64,000 nucleotides of DNA from Okeania sp. SIO2C9 (lineage in GTDB: Bacteria; Cyanobacteriota; Cyanobacteriia; Cyanobacteriales; Microcoleaceae). Where the stretch lies: NCBI RefSeq assembly GCF_010672455.1, contig NZ_JAAHGO010000022.1:1-64000 (forward strand). Direction: 5' to 3'. The translations under genes and the position numbers were made by a program. Below the pieces are notes generated by a model that was not told the DNA's origin, made no database searches, and saw nothing but the letters and a program-made list of their open reading frames with translations. The stretch's first letter is position 1. Each line of letters starts with the position of its first letter. This document shows, one piece after another, positions 39,507-49,800 of the stretch.

Positions 39507-39637
39507 TTACCGAAAAATTGTGGGTATGCGCCTCCCCTTTTAAGGGGATAATAAAAAAAAATCATGAATTTGTCAATCCTCTTCAATTCATGGAGAGGTA
39601 ATTATTCATTATTCATTATTCATTATTAATTTTTGAA
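39507..39637 (-). repeat. TTTTTCGGTAA-family repeat at the transposase 5' end
   Basis: TTACCGAAAAATTGTGGGT, a CCCCTTTTAAGGGG palindrome, TCATGAATTTGTCAATCC, GGAGAGG, then TATTCAT heptamers. It interrupts the first codons of the transposase reading frame. Confidence 0.8.
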
Positions 39638-39732
39638 AGAGATACCTAATACTTGGAATTTTGGAAAAAAATGAAGTAAACTGAGGCTGAGGAGCAAAAA
39701 AATTAGACTCAAATACGAAAAAGCAGAACCAA

Positions 39733-42700
39733 ATGATGGAGACAAAAACAATTCAAGTCGCTAATTATCAAAGCCTTGAACTCATCCACGAAAGCCAACG
39801 TACCCTAGTCTATCGCGGTAGAAATATCGATAGTGGGCAACCCGTAATTATGAAATTGATGGGTAACGAATATCCTTCCTTTAATGAATTAGTGCAGTTT
39901 AGAAATCAATACGCAATTGCCAAAAATCTAGACATCCCCGGTCTTGTCAAACCAGACTCCCTCTTGCGTTACAAGAATGGCTATGCTCTAATCATGGAAG
40001 ATATAGGAGCCATCTCCCTCGCAGAATATCAGCGTCAATTTTCTGTATCCCTCAAACAATTTTGGGAAATTGCTCTATCTATAACAGAAATTCTGCACCA
40101 TCTCCATCAAAATTGCATTATTCATAAAGATATCAAACCAGCAAATATATTAATTCATCCAGAAACAAAAGAAGTAAAATTAATAGATTTTAGTATTTCA
40201 TCGTTACTGCCGAAAGAACAAACAAGTTTACAAACTCCCAATGTTTTAGAAGGAACCCTAGCTTATATTTCTCCAGAACAAACCGGAAGGATGAATAGAG
40301 GTATTGACTATCGCAGCGACTTTTATTCTCTAGGAGTCACATTTTATGAATTAGTGGTGGGAATTCTACCCTTTAGCAGTGATGATCCCTTAGAACTGAT
40401 TCATGCTCATCTGGCCGTCTCTCCAGAGCCTCTGAGTCAGTTTTTGGTATTAGAGGGTTCTTTATGTCCGAAATGCCTCTCATATATTGTCCTGAAGTTG
40501 ATGGCGAAAAATGCAGAAGAGCGGTATCAAAGTGCTTTGGGATTAAAACATGACTTAGAGAAATGCAGGAAGCAATGGGTAGAAACGGGAAAAATTGAAG
40601 AGTTTGAGTTAGGAGAGCGGGACTTGTGCGATCGCTTTATCATTCCCGAAAAACTATACGGACGGGAAAAAGAAGTACAAACCTTGCTCAATGCTTTTGA
40701 AAGAGTAGCATCCCCCCCAACCCCCCTTGGTAAGGGGGGAAGATCGGAAATGATGCTAGTAGCAGGATATTCAGGTATAGGAAAAACCGCCGTGGTGAAT
40801 GAAGTTCACAAACCCATCACCAGACAGAAAGGATATTTCATCAAAGGAAAATTCGACCAATTCAATCGGAACATTCCCTTTTCTGCCTTCGTCATCGCCT
40901 TCCGAGACTTAATGGGGCAATTACTAGGAGAATCTGATGCCCAATTGCAAAAGTGGAAAGGAAAAATCCTAGAAGCAGTGGGAGAGCAAGGGCAAGTTCT
41001 CATTGATGTTATTCCCGAACTCGAAAGGATTATTGGAGAACAGCCTCTTGTCCCCGAACTTTCTGGCAATGCGGCCCAAAACCGATTCAATCTGCTGTTT
41101 GAAAAATTTATCGCCGTTTTCACAACAATTGAGCATCCCTTAACGCTGTTTCTTGATGATTTGCAATGGGTGGATTCAGCATCGTTAAACTTGCTGAAAG
41201 TACTGATGGGAGATAATCAGAGTGGATATTTGCTGCTGTTGGGAGCATATCGGGATAATGAAGTGTTTCCTGCCCATCCGTTGATGTTGACTTTGGGGGA
41301 TTTGGATAAACAACAAACAACAATTTCAACCATTACTCTAGCTCCCTTATCTGTTGCTCATATCAATCAACTGGTCGCTGAAACTCTTAGTTGTACTGTG
41401 AATTTAGCCGCTCCTTTAACAGATTTAGTCTATCAAAAAACTCAAGGCAATCCCTTCTTCACCACTCAATTCTTAAAAGGATTGCATGAGGATATGTTGA
41501 TTGAATTTAACCAAAATTTAGGATATTGGGAATGCGATTTGGTGAAGGTACGAGATGCAGCTCTGACGGATGATGTTGTGGAATTTATGGCCTCCCGATT
41601 GCACAAGTTGCCTGAAGCTACTCAAGCAGTGTTGAAATTAGCGGCTTGTATGGGCAATCAATTTGATTTAGAAACCTTAGCCATTATCTGTCAAACTCCA
41701 CCAGAGGAAGTCGCCATTGTTCTGTGGAATGCTCTGCGAGAAGGGTTTATTTTACCCCAGAGCGAAGCCTATAAGTTTTTTCAAGAATGGGAAAAACAGG
41801 AGGATAATGCCGAGGGGATTAGAGTGGGTTATCGATTTTTGCACGACCGCGTTCAACAAGCTGCTTATTCTCTAATTCCCGAAGAACGGAAACAGCAAAC
41901 CCATCTAACCATTGGTCGATTGCTGCTCGATTCTACATCAGAAGAAAACTTAGAAGACAAAATTTTTGATATTATCAATCATCTGAATATAGGAGCGGGT
42001 TTAATCGCTACAGATGAAGATAAAAAACAACTGTGCGAGTTAAATTTACAAGCAGGACGCAAAGCCAAAAATGCAACAGCTTACGCAGCCGCCATTGAAT
42101 ATTTATTGTTGGGAATCGAATTATTGAGCGAAAATAGTTGGGAGTGCGATTACGAACTGACCTTGGCATTGTACGAGTTGGCTTGTGAGTCCGCTTATCT
42201 CAATGGTGACTTGGAAAAAATGGAGCAGTTGGCCGAGGTGGGACTGAACAATGCTCGTGCTTTGCTCGATACTATCAAATTTTATGAGGTCAAAATGCAG
42301 GCATTAGAAGATCGCACTTGCTTTCAGGAAGCAGTTGATACTGGCATGATGGTTTTGGAAAAATTAGGGATTCGGCAGTTTCCTAAAAAAACAAATTCCT
42401 CGGATATTGAGCTTTGGTGGAATGATTTAAAAGCAACTTTGGGCGATCGCCATCCAAGCACCTTAGCAGAACTACCTGTGATGACCAACCCTAAGATGCT
42501 AGCAGCGATGAGACTTTTATTCTATGTAAGTCCTATTACTTACAAATGCGACCCAATGTTGATGGTACTACTTACTTTTGAGCAAGTTAATTTATCGCTG
42601 CGGTACGGCAACTCACCTGTTTCTGCTAGTGGGTATTGCTTTCAAGGTTTTTTGTCATGTAACAATTTTGGTGACATCGAACAAGGATATCAATTTGGCA

Positions 42701-45126
42701 AACTAGCACTCCAACTGGAACACCAAAGTAATGCAGTTGCCTATGGTCGGGCTTTTTACATGATGACTAATCATATCCAGCATTACAAAGAACACTTAAG
42801 AAATAGCATCAAAAATCTTAAAGAAGCCTATACAATTTGTTTAGAAGTTGGAGACCTTCAATTTGCAGCCTATGCTCTTGCCTTTTATTCATACTATAGC
42901 TATCTTAGCGGCAAAGAATTATCTGAGCTGGCAAAAGAAATGTTAGTTAATAGTAAAGCTGTAGAACGCATGAACAAGGAAACTTCTAAGAATTGGATTG
43001 ATATATATCGTCAGATAGTTGATAACTTGTTGGGTAACTCTCAAAATCCTTGCGCGATAGTCGGTGAAGCTTATGATGAAGAAAAAATGCTGCCTCTTTG
43101 CAAGCAAGCCAATGATTTGACAACACAAAGTTATTTTTACATTCCTCGGGTATTTCTTTGCTATTTATTTCAAGACTGGAATGGTGCATTTGAGAGTCTT
43201 GACAATGCAGAGAACTGCTTGGCAGGTGCTACCGCAACTCCGTTGGTGACTCTCTTTTATTTTTATCAATCTCTGGTGATGTTAGCCGAATTCAGCTCCC
43301 AACCAGAAAGCGAACGCCAAAAGAGGCTGGAAAAAATTGCAGCTAATCAGAAGATATTGCAGAATGCAGCAATTCATGCACCAACCAATTTTTTGCACAA
43401 ATGGCATTTGATTGAAGCAGAAACATATCGGGTGTTGGGCAATAAAACTGAAGCAATGGAGCAATACGATCACGCTATTGCTGGAGCAAAAGAAAATGAA
43501 TACATTCAAGAAGAAGCTCTTGCCAACGAACTCGCAGCTAAATTTTATCTCAACTGGGGTAAAGAAAAAATAGCGTGTACCTACATGCAGGATGCCTATT
43601 ATTGTTACGCTCAGTGGGGAGCCAAAGCAAAAATAGAAGACCTCGAAAAACGTTATCCCCAACTGCTCTCTCCCATTCTACAACGGCAGCAATTTAGGAG
43701 CACTGCCAACGATACCATAACCAATCTTACTAAAGGAACGGTGTCCAGCACCAGTACCTCCACCGGAGAACTGTTAGATTTAGCCTCTCTTATGAAAGCA
43801 TCCCGCAGCCTTTCCCAAGAAATCAACCTTAAGGGTGCTATCGTCAACTTCATGCAAGTCATCCAAGAAAATGCTGGTGCCGAGACCGTCGCATTAATGT
43901 TATTCCGCGAGGAAGCCTTAATCCTAGAAGCCAAGTTATCTGACGGACAAACCAAACCCATAGAGAGTATTCCCGTTGAAGACAGCCTGGAAGTTCCCTT
44001 AGCGATCGTCAATACAGTCAAGCGTACCCGAAAGTCTCTTATCCTAGATAATTGTGTAGGTGAAACTGACTATGTAGGAGATAGGTATATAAAAGAAAAT
44101 CAACCTGGTTCTATTTTATGTCTGCCTCTATCAGACCGCGGAAAACTCATCGGTATTGTTTATCTGGAAAACAATCGAACAATGGGAGCTTTTACCGTAG
44201 ACCGGGTAGAAGTGATAGAATTGCTCTGCGCTCAAGCTGCTATTACCCTGGAAAATGCCCGCCTTTATCAAGAATCCCGTAAAGCTCTAAAACTGGAACG
44301 AGAACTCCATAAACTCCAACAAACCCAAATCCAATTGATTCAAAGTGAAAAAATGTTTAGTTTGGGTCAAATGGTAGCAGGAGTTGCCCATGAAATTAAC
44401 AATCCTGTGAGTTTTATTCATGGCAATATTACCCATGCCAACACATATATGGAAGAAGTGCTGGAATTACTTGCCCTTTATCAAAGCCACTATCCTCAGC
44501 CGCACCAGGAAATTGAAATCGCAATGGAGGAGATGGATTTAGAGTTCCTGCGTTCTGACTTTGAAAAACTGTTAAAATCTATGGAAAATGGGAGCGAACG
44601 CATCAAAAATATCGTGACATCCCTACGAACCTTTGCACGTCTGGATGAGTCAAAATTAAAACGTGTAGATTTACATAAAGGGATTGAAAGTACCTTAACG
44701 GTTTTACAACATCGGTTGCAAAAACAGGAAAAACGAGCAGAAATTCAAGTGGAGAAAAACTATGGAAAATTACCTTTAGTGGAATGTTATGCCGGACAAT
44801 TAAATCAAGTGTTTCTGAATATACTTAATAATGCCATTGATGCTTTGGAAGAATGTGAGGCTCAAGATTCTCTAACTCTTCACATTGGCACGGAAGCGGA
44901 TGGAAAACAAGTGAAGATTACGATAGCTGACAATGGAGTGGGCATGAGTGAACAAACGCAAAAGCAACTTTTCGATCCTTTTTTTACTACCAAAGAAGTA
45001 GGAAAAGGAACGGGATTGGGATTAGCGATCGCCTATCAAATAGTCACAGAAAAACACGGTGGTATGATTACCTGTAATTCCACAGTTGGGGAAGGTACAA
45101 TTTTTACAATTATTATTCCTAGATAA
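39733..45126 (+). CDS. Giant Ser/Thr kinase-AAA-GAF-histidine kinase (kinase A)
   Basis: A 1797-residue cytosolic signalling protein of the HstK type. A Ser/Thr kinase domain (about 10-275) carries VIMKLMG, IIHKDIKPANIL, a DFS variant of DFG and ISPEQTGR. An AAA_16 ATPase has Walker A GYSGIGKT at 345-352 and LFLDDLQW. About 700 helical repeat residues follow. A GAF domain (about 1400-1500; PLSDRGKLIGIVYLEN) precedes the histidine kinase, with H1553 in GVAHEINNP and GTGLGLAIAYQIV. Residues 327-338 (SPPTPLGKGGRS) are encoded by an inserted CCCCCCTTGGTAAGGGGGG palindrome absent from kinase B. Intact; the signal is unknown. Confidence 0.92.
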   Translation: MMETKTIQVANYQSLELIHESQRTLVYRGRNIDSGQPVIMKLMGNEYPSFNELVQFRNQYAIAKNLDIPGLVKPDSLLRYKNGYALIMEDIGAISLAEYQRQFSVSLKQFWEIALSITEILHHLHQNCIIHKDIKPANILIHPETKEVKLIDFSISSLLPKEQTSLQTPNVLEGTLAYISPEQTGRMNRGIDYRSDFYSLGVTFYELVVGILPFSSDDPLELIHAHLAVSPEPLSQFLVLEGSLCPKCLSYIVLKLMAKNAEERYQSALGLKHDLEKCRKQWVETGKIEEFELGERDLCDRFIIPEKLYGREKEVQTLLNAFERVASPPTPLGKGGRSEMMLVAGYSGIGKTAVVNEVHKPITRQKGYFIKGKFDQFNRNIPFSAFVIAFRDLMGQLLGESDAQLQKWKGKILEAVGEQGQVLIDVIPELERIIGEQPLVPELSGNAAQNRFNLLFEKFIAVFTTIEHPLTLFLDDLQWVDSASLNLLKVLMGDNQSGYLLLLGAYRDNEVFPAHPLMLTLGDLDKQQTTISTITLAPLSVAHINQLVAETLSCTVNLAAPLTDLVYQKTQGNPFFTTQFLKGLHEDMLIEFNQNLGYWECDLVKVRDAALTDDVVEFMASRLHKLPEATQAVLKLAACMGNQFDLETLAIICQTPPEEVAIVLWNALREGFILPQSEAYKFFQEWEKQEDNAEGIRVGYRFLHDRVQQAAYSLIPEERKQQTHLTIGRLLLDSTSEENLEDKIFDIINHLNIGAGLIATDEDKKQLCELNLQAGRKAKNATAYAAAIEYLLLGIELLSENSWECDYELTLALYELACESAYLNGDLEKMEQLAEVGLNNARALLDTIKFYEVKMQALEDRTCFQEAVDTGMMVLEKLGIRQFPKKTNSSDIELWWNDLKATLGDRHPSTLAELPVMTNPKMLAAMRLLFYVSPITYKCDPMLMVLLTFEQVNLSLRYGNSPVSASGYCFQGFLSCNNFGDIEQGYQFGKLALQLEHQSNAVAYGRAFYMMTNHIQHYKEHLRNSIKNLKEAYTICLEVGDLQFAAYALAFYSYYSYLSGKELSELAKEMLVNSKAVERMNKETSKNWIDIYRQIVDNLLGNSQNPCAIVGEAYDEEKMLPLCKQANDLTTQSYFYIPRVFLCYLFQDWNGAFESLDNAENCLAGATATPLVTLFYFYQSLVMLAEFSSQPESERQKRLEKIAANQKILQNAAIHAPTNFLHKWHLIEAETYRVLGNKTEAMEQYDHAIAGAKENEYIQEEALANELAAKFYLNWGKEKIACTYMQDAYYCYAQWGAKAKIEDLEKRYPQLLSPILQRQQFRSTANDTITNLTKGTVSSTSTSTGELLDLASLMKASRSLSQEINLKGAIVNFMQVIQENAGAETVALMLFREEALILEAKLSDGQTKPIESIPVEDSLEVPLAIVNTVKRTRKSLILDNCVGETDYVGDRYIKENQPGSILCLPLSDRGKLIGIVYLENNRTMGAFTVDRVEVIELLCAQAAITLENARLYQESRKALKLERELHKLQQTQIQLIQSEKMFSLGQMVAGVAHEINNPVSFIHGNITHANTYMEEVLELLALYQSHYPQPHQEIEIAMEEMDLEFLRSDFEKLLKSMENGSERIKNIVTSLRTFARLDESKLKRVDLHKGIESTLTVLQHRLQKQEKRAEIQVEKNYGKLPLVECYAGQLNQVFLNILNNAIDALEECEAQDSLTLHIGTEADGKQVKITIADNGVGMSEQTQKQLFDPFFTTKEVGKGTGLGLAIAYQIVTEKHGGMITCNSTVGEGTIFTIIIPR

Positions 45127-45141
45127 AATATGGTTTTTCTG

Positions 45142-46518
45142 GAAACTGACTATAACAGGACTTACGCAAAGACACTATATATAGTGTATGGCAAATATAG
45201 CGATTGCTGACGCAAAGCTCCGCTAAGGCTATAATCTTTTAAGCGATCGCCTGAACCACAACAAAATTATCATCAACTGAAAAATTTGATTGAGATTTAT
45301 GTAGATTATTTTGTATAATAATTAAGTATAACATTAATTTTTAATTAAGATTTTTTAATGGACTTTAATTATATAAAATATTGTCAGTATTTAATAAGTA
45401 GTCAGAAAAATTACACCTTAACAAATCTTGCTAACCATTTGGAACAAGTTAGCCACGATCAAATTAACCGTTATTTAAAAAATATTGATTTAGGAACAGA
45501 GATGTTGTGGCAAAATGTCAGAGAAGAAATTGTAACTACTGAAGATGGTTATTTAATTTTTGACGACACAGTTCTTAAGAAAAAGTATTCCCATGCATAT
45601 TGAGCTTGTTCGGCGTCAGTATAGTGGTAACGAACATAGAGTAGTGCGTGGAATAGGAATAGTTAATTGCTTATATTTTAATCCTCACATAGAACGTTTA
45701 TGGATAGTAGATTATAGGATTTATAACCCAGAAAGTGATGAAAAGAGTAAAATAGATAATGTAGAATATATGATGATTGATGCAGTAAAAAAGAAGAAAA
45801 TACCAGTTAAAACAGTATTAATGGATAGCTGGTCTGCAACCCAAAGACTCATAGCCTTAATAGATAACTTAGGTAAAATTTACTATTGCCCGTTAAAAAG
45901 CAATCGTTTAGTAGACGATACAGGGGGTGTGAAAAAATATCAAAAACTGGAAGAACTAACATGGAATGAGAGGGAATTAGTATCGGGAAAAGTTATAAAA
46001 ATTAAAGGTTTTCCAAGAGACAAAAAAGTCAAATTATTCTGGGTTACTGTTTCTACAAACAGAACAGAATATATTGTGAGTAATCACCTCAGTAATCAGA
46101 GTACAGATGACGTTGAGTTTGAGATTCGCGCCTAGATGGAAAATTGAGGAATTTCACGCCAGAATTAAACAACTAACAGGGCTGGAATTTTGCCCGACGA
46201 CATTGGCAAAATTCCAAAAAAATCATATAGCTTGTGCCATGTTAGTCTGGAATTATTTGAAAAAAATGGCAAATATTTTGGGGATAACTATTGATCATCT
46301 GAAACATCAATTATTGTCCAAATATCTAGTATCTGAACTTAAATATCCTACAATTAAAATGACAGTTATTTAGGTTTTGAAGAATAGGTATAAAACCAAC
46401 AGTGTTAGGCGATAGCTATAATTTTTCTAAGCGTTAGCGGAGCTTTGCGTCAGCAATCGCTATATTTGCCATGCACTATATATAGTGTCTTTGCGTAAGT
46501 CCTGTTATAGTCAGTTTC
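45142..46518 (+). mobile_element. IS4-superfamily insertion sequence with 85-bp inverted repeats
   Basis: The left end (45142-45226) and the right end (46434-46518) are inverted copies over 85 bases with about one mismatch, including GACTTACGCAAAGAC and a GCTGACGCAAAGCTCCGC segment. A broken DDE transposase lies between. It is inserted between the two giant kinases. Confidence 0.85.
45358..46373 (+). pseudogene. IS4/IS701-like transposase with two frameshifts
   Basis: Three consecutive reading frames make one transposase. The first is MDFNYIKYCQYLISSQ to LIFDDTVLKKKYSH (first Asp). A shift near 45595 leads to IELVRRQYSGNEHRVVRGI and KTVLMDSWSATQRLI (second Asp). A shift near 46130 leads to RWKIEEFHARIKQLTGLEF, the catalytic Glu region. 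Both shifts go to the +1 frame and lack a convincing slippery site plus structure, so they are taken as mutations. Inactive. Confidence 0.85.
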
Positions 46519-46812
46519 TTTTCGGGAGTAATCGCAATTCATTGATTTTTGGGAAATGTCTGATATCATTCCGGTAGCATCGGTCTTGTATAGTAAATAG
46601 GCAACAGCTCATCTGCTCCGGAAGGCAACAGGCAAGAAAAAAACTTAAATTTCCTGTAGATATCCACACTAACTTTTACACAAACGATTGCCTTCGGACA
46701 TGATATGAGTATTTCCGGAGATGTCTAATAGCTGGACTTTCGGAAAAAAACTAATTAAAATAGGTATAGATATGATAAAAATTAGACTAAAAAGATAAAC
46801 AAATTCAGCCAA
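46374..46812. other. IS right end and miniature element upstream of kinase B
   Basis: Contains the IS end (to 46518), the TATCATTCCGG element at 46564-46705 and about 100 bases of presumptive leader for kinase B. No gene. Confidence 0.7.
46564..46705. mobile_element. Miniature element, TATCATGTCCGG family (142 bp)
   Basis: Ends TATCATTCCGG and CGGACATGATA, with TGA on both sides (46561-46563 and 46706-46708). Its interior matches the element at 34266 (GGTAGCATCGGT, TTTTACACAAACGATTG). The centre carries GGCAACAG repeats instead of AAGGAAG. Confidence 0.88.
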
Positions 46813-49800
46813 ATGATGGAGACAAAAACAGTTAAAGTCGCTAATTATCAAACCCTTGAACTCATCCACCAAAGTGAACGTACTCTAGTCTATCGTGGCA
46901 TAAATTTGGAGAGCAAGCAATCCGTAGTGGTCAAATTAATGGGTAACGAATATCCTTCCTTTAACGAATTAGTTCAGTTTAGAAATCAATACGCCATTGC
47001 CAAAAATCTAGACACCCCCGGTATAGTTAAACCATACTCCCTCTTGCGTTACAAGAATGGCTATGCTCTCATCATGGAAGATATAGGAGCTATCTCCCTG
47101 GCAGAATATCAGCACCAATTTTCTATATCCCTCAAACAATTTTGGGAAATTGCTCTATCTATAACAGAAATTCTGCACCATCTCCATCAAAACCAAATTA
47201 TTCATAAAGATATTAAACCAGCAAATATATTAATTCATCCAGAAACAAAACAAGTAAAATTAATCGATTTTAGTATCTCATCGTTACTGCCCAAAGAAAC
47301 CCAAAGTTTGCAAACCCCCAATGTCTTAGAAGGAACTCTAGCTTATATTTCACCAGAACAAACTGGACGAATGAATAGAGGCATAGACTATCGCAGCGAT
47401 TTTTATTCTCTAGGAGTAACCTTTTATGAACTCTTAACAGGCAAACTACCCTTTGAAAGCGAAGACCCCCTGGAACTGGTTCACGCACACATAGCCAAAA
47501 GTCCTCCCACAATTCCTGAAACCCAAGTACCGATACCCTTAGCAAATATAGTGTTGAAATTGATGGCGAAAAATGGGGAACAGCGGTATCAAAGTGCTTT
47601 AGGGCTAAAGTATGACCTAGAAAAATGTAGAGTTGAATATCAACAAACCGGGAAAATAGATCCGTTTGTATTGGGAGAACGAGACTTGTGCGATCGCTTT
47701 TTAATCCCCGAAAAACTATATGGAAGGGAAAAAGAAGTACAAAGTTTGCTTGATGGGTTTGAAAGAGTAGCAGCAGGACAAACAGAAATGATCCTAGTAG
47801 CGGGATATTCGGGTATCGGGAAAACTGCAGTGGTGAATGAAGTACACAAACCCATCACCAGACAAAAAGGGTACTTTATCAAAGGCAAATTCGACCAATT
47901 CAATCGCAACATACCTTTTTCTGCCTTTGTCATCGCCTTCCGAGACCTGATGGGGCAATTACTGGGAGAATCAGATGCCAAATTGCAAAAGTGGAAAGCA
48001 AAAGTACTAGAAGCAGTGGGAGAAAATGGGCAAGTTCTGATTGATGTCATTCCTGAACTTCAACACATCATCGGACAACAGCCTCCAGTCCCAGAACTTT
48101 CTGGCAATGCAGCCCAAAACCGATTCAATCTCCTGTTTGAAAAATTTATCGCCGTTTTCACAAGCATTGAGCATCCCTTAACCCTCTTTATTGATGACTT
48201 GCAATGGGCGGACTCAGCATCGTTAAACTTGCTGAAAGTGCTGATGGGGGAGAATCAAACGGGATATTTGCTCCTGTTAGGAGCCTACCGAGATAACGAA
48301 ATCTTCCCCGCCCATCCGTTGATGTTAACTTTAGCGGAGTTGGAGAAGCGGTGCGACTCCGCGTCGGCGAGAGACGCAAGCAGTGCGACCCCGCGACGAC
48401 GACATTCGCAAGCGGTCAGACCCAGCGGCAACGACAGTCGCAAGCGGTGCGACCCCGCGACGACGACATTCGCACCTGTTAGCGCACCAAGAGAGGGAAT
48501 GCTGACCAAGAAAGGGAATGCTGAACAAGAGAGGGAACGCGTACCAAGAGAACAAAAAGCGACGATTTCGACCATTACTCTAGCACCGTTGTCTGTAGGT
48601 CATATCAATCAATTGGTGGCAGAAACCCTCAGTTGTACGGTGGAGTTAGCAGCTCCCTTAACGAATTTAGTCGATCAAAAGACGAAAGGAAATCCTTTTT
48701 TTACCACCCAATTCTTAAAAGGATTGTATGAAGATGATTTGATTGTATTTAATCCCAATTTTGGATATTGGGAATGCGATTTAGTTCAGGTACGAGATGC
48801 AGCTATCACTGATGATGTAGTAGAATTTATGGCAGGACGGTTGTACAAATTGCCTGAAGCCACCCAAAATGTCCTGAAATTAGCCGCCTGTATCGGCAAT
48901 CAATTTGATTTAGAGACCTTAGCCATTATCTACGAAACCCCTTCCGAAGAAGTCGCTACCGCCCTGTGGAGCACCCTGCAAGAAGGGTTTATTCTACCCC
49001 AGAGCGAAGCCTACAAATTTTTCCAAGGATGGGAAAAAGACGAAGAGAAAGCTGACAGCATTGCAGTAGGCTATCGCTTCCTACACGATCGCGTTCAACA
49101 AGCAGCTTATTCTTTGATTCCCGAAGCAGAAAAGGCAAGCTTGCATTATCACATCGGACGGCTGCTACTAGACAACATTGCCTTGGAAGAGCGAGAAGAA
49201 CACATCTTTGAGTTGGTGGGTCAATTAAACTACGGCATTGATGCGATATCCAAACCAGAAGAAAAGGAAGAATTGGCGCGGCTCAATCTTATAGCCTGTC
49301 GCAAGGCAAAAAATGCTACGGCTTATCAAGCGGGACGGGAATATGCAGACAAAGGTTTATCGTTATTGGGTGAAAATCCTTGGCAGGAACAATACGAAAT
49401 GACCCTTGCCTTCAGCGAACTCGCCACCGAATTTGTCGCCTTGTGCGGGGAATGGGAAGAGATGGACTGCTGGGTGGGAGAAGTGGTTGCCAACAGCCAT
49501 TCCCTGGTGGAACGGGCGAATGTTTATCGCATTCAAATTCAAGCCAATAACTCTCGCGAGCAACTGGCTGAGGCAATCGAGATTGGCCGAGGGTTCTTGC
49601 AACAGTTAGGGGTGAGGTTATCCGAAAACCCGACGGAAGCCGATATCACTAATGCCTTCACCACTGTCCAAGAACTTATGGAAAATCGTGAAGTTGAAGA
49701 CTTGCTCGACTTACCAGAAATGAAGGATGAGGAAACAATTGCGATCGTGCAAACTGCCAATAGCATTTTCAGCAGTACTTACACCTGCAATTCCCTACTT

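Noticed and set aside
39335-39586. Independent small gene starting MKRIDKFM
   Set aside because: Its first part is translated from a TTTTTCGGTAA repeat and the rest is the transposase N-terminus.
45560-45610. Programmed frameshift in the IS transposase
   Set aside because: The shift is to +1, a second shift follows near 46130, and no clear slippery site with downstream structure is present. Mutation is simpler.
48285-48575. Minus-strand open frames in the GC-rich insert of kinase B
   Set aside because: They are shadows of the coding strand in a repeat-rich, stop-poor segment.
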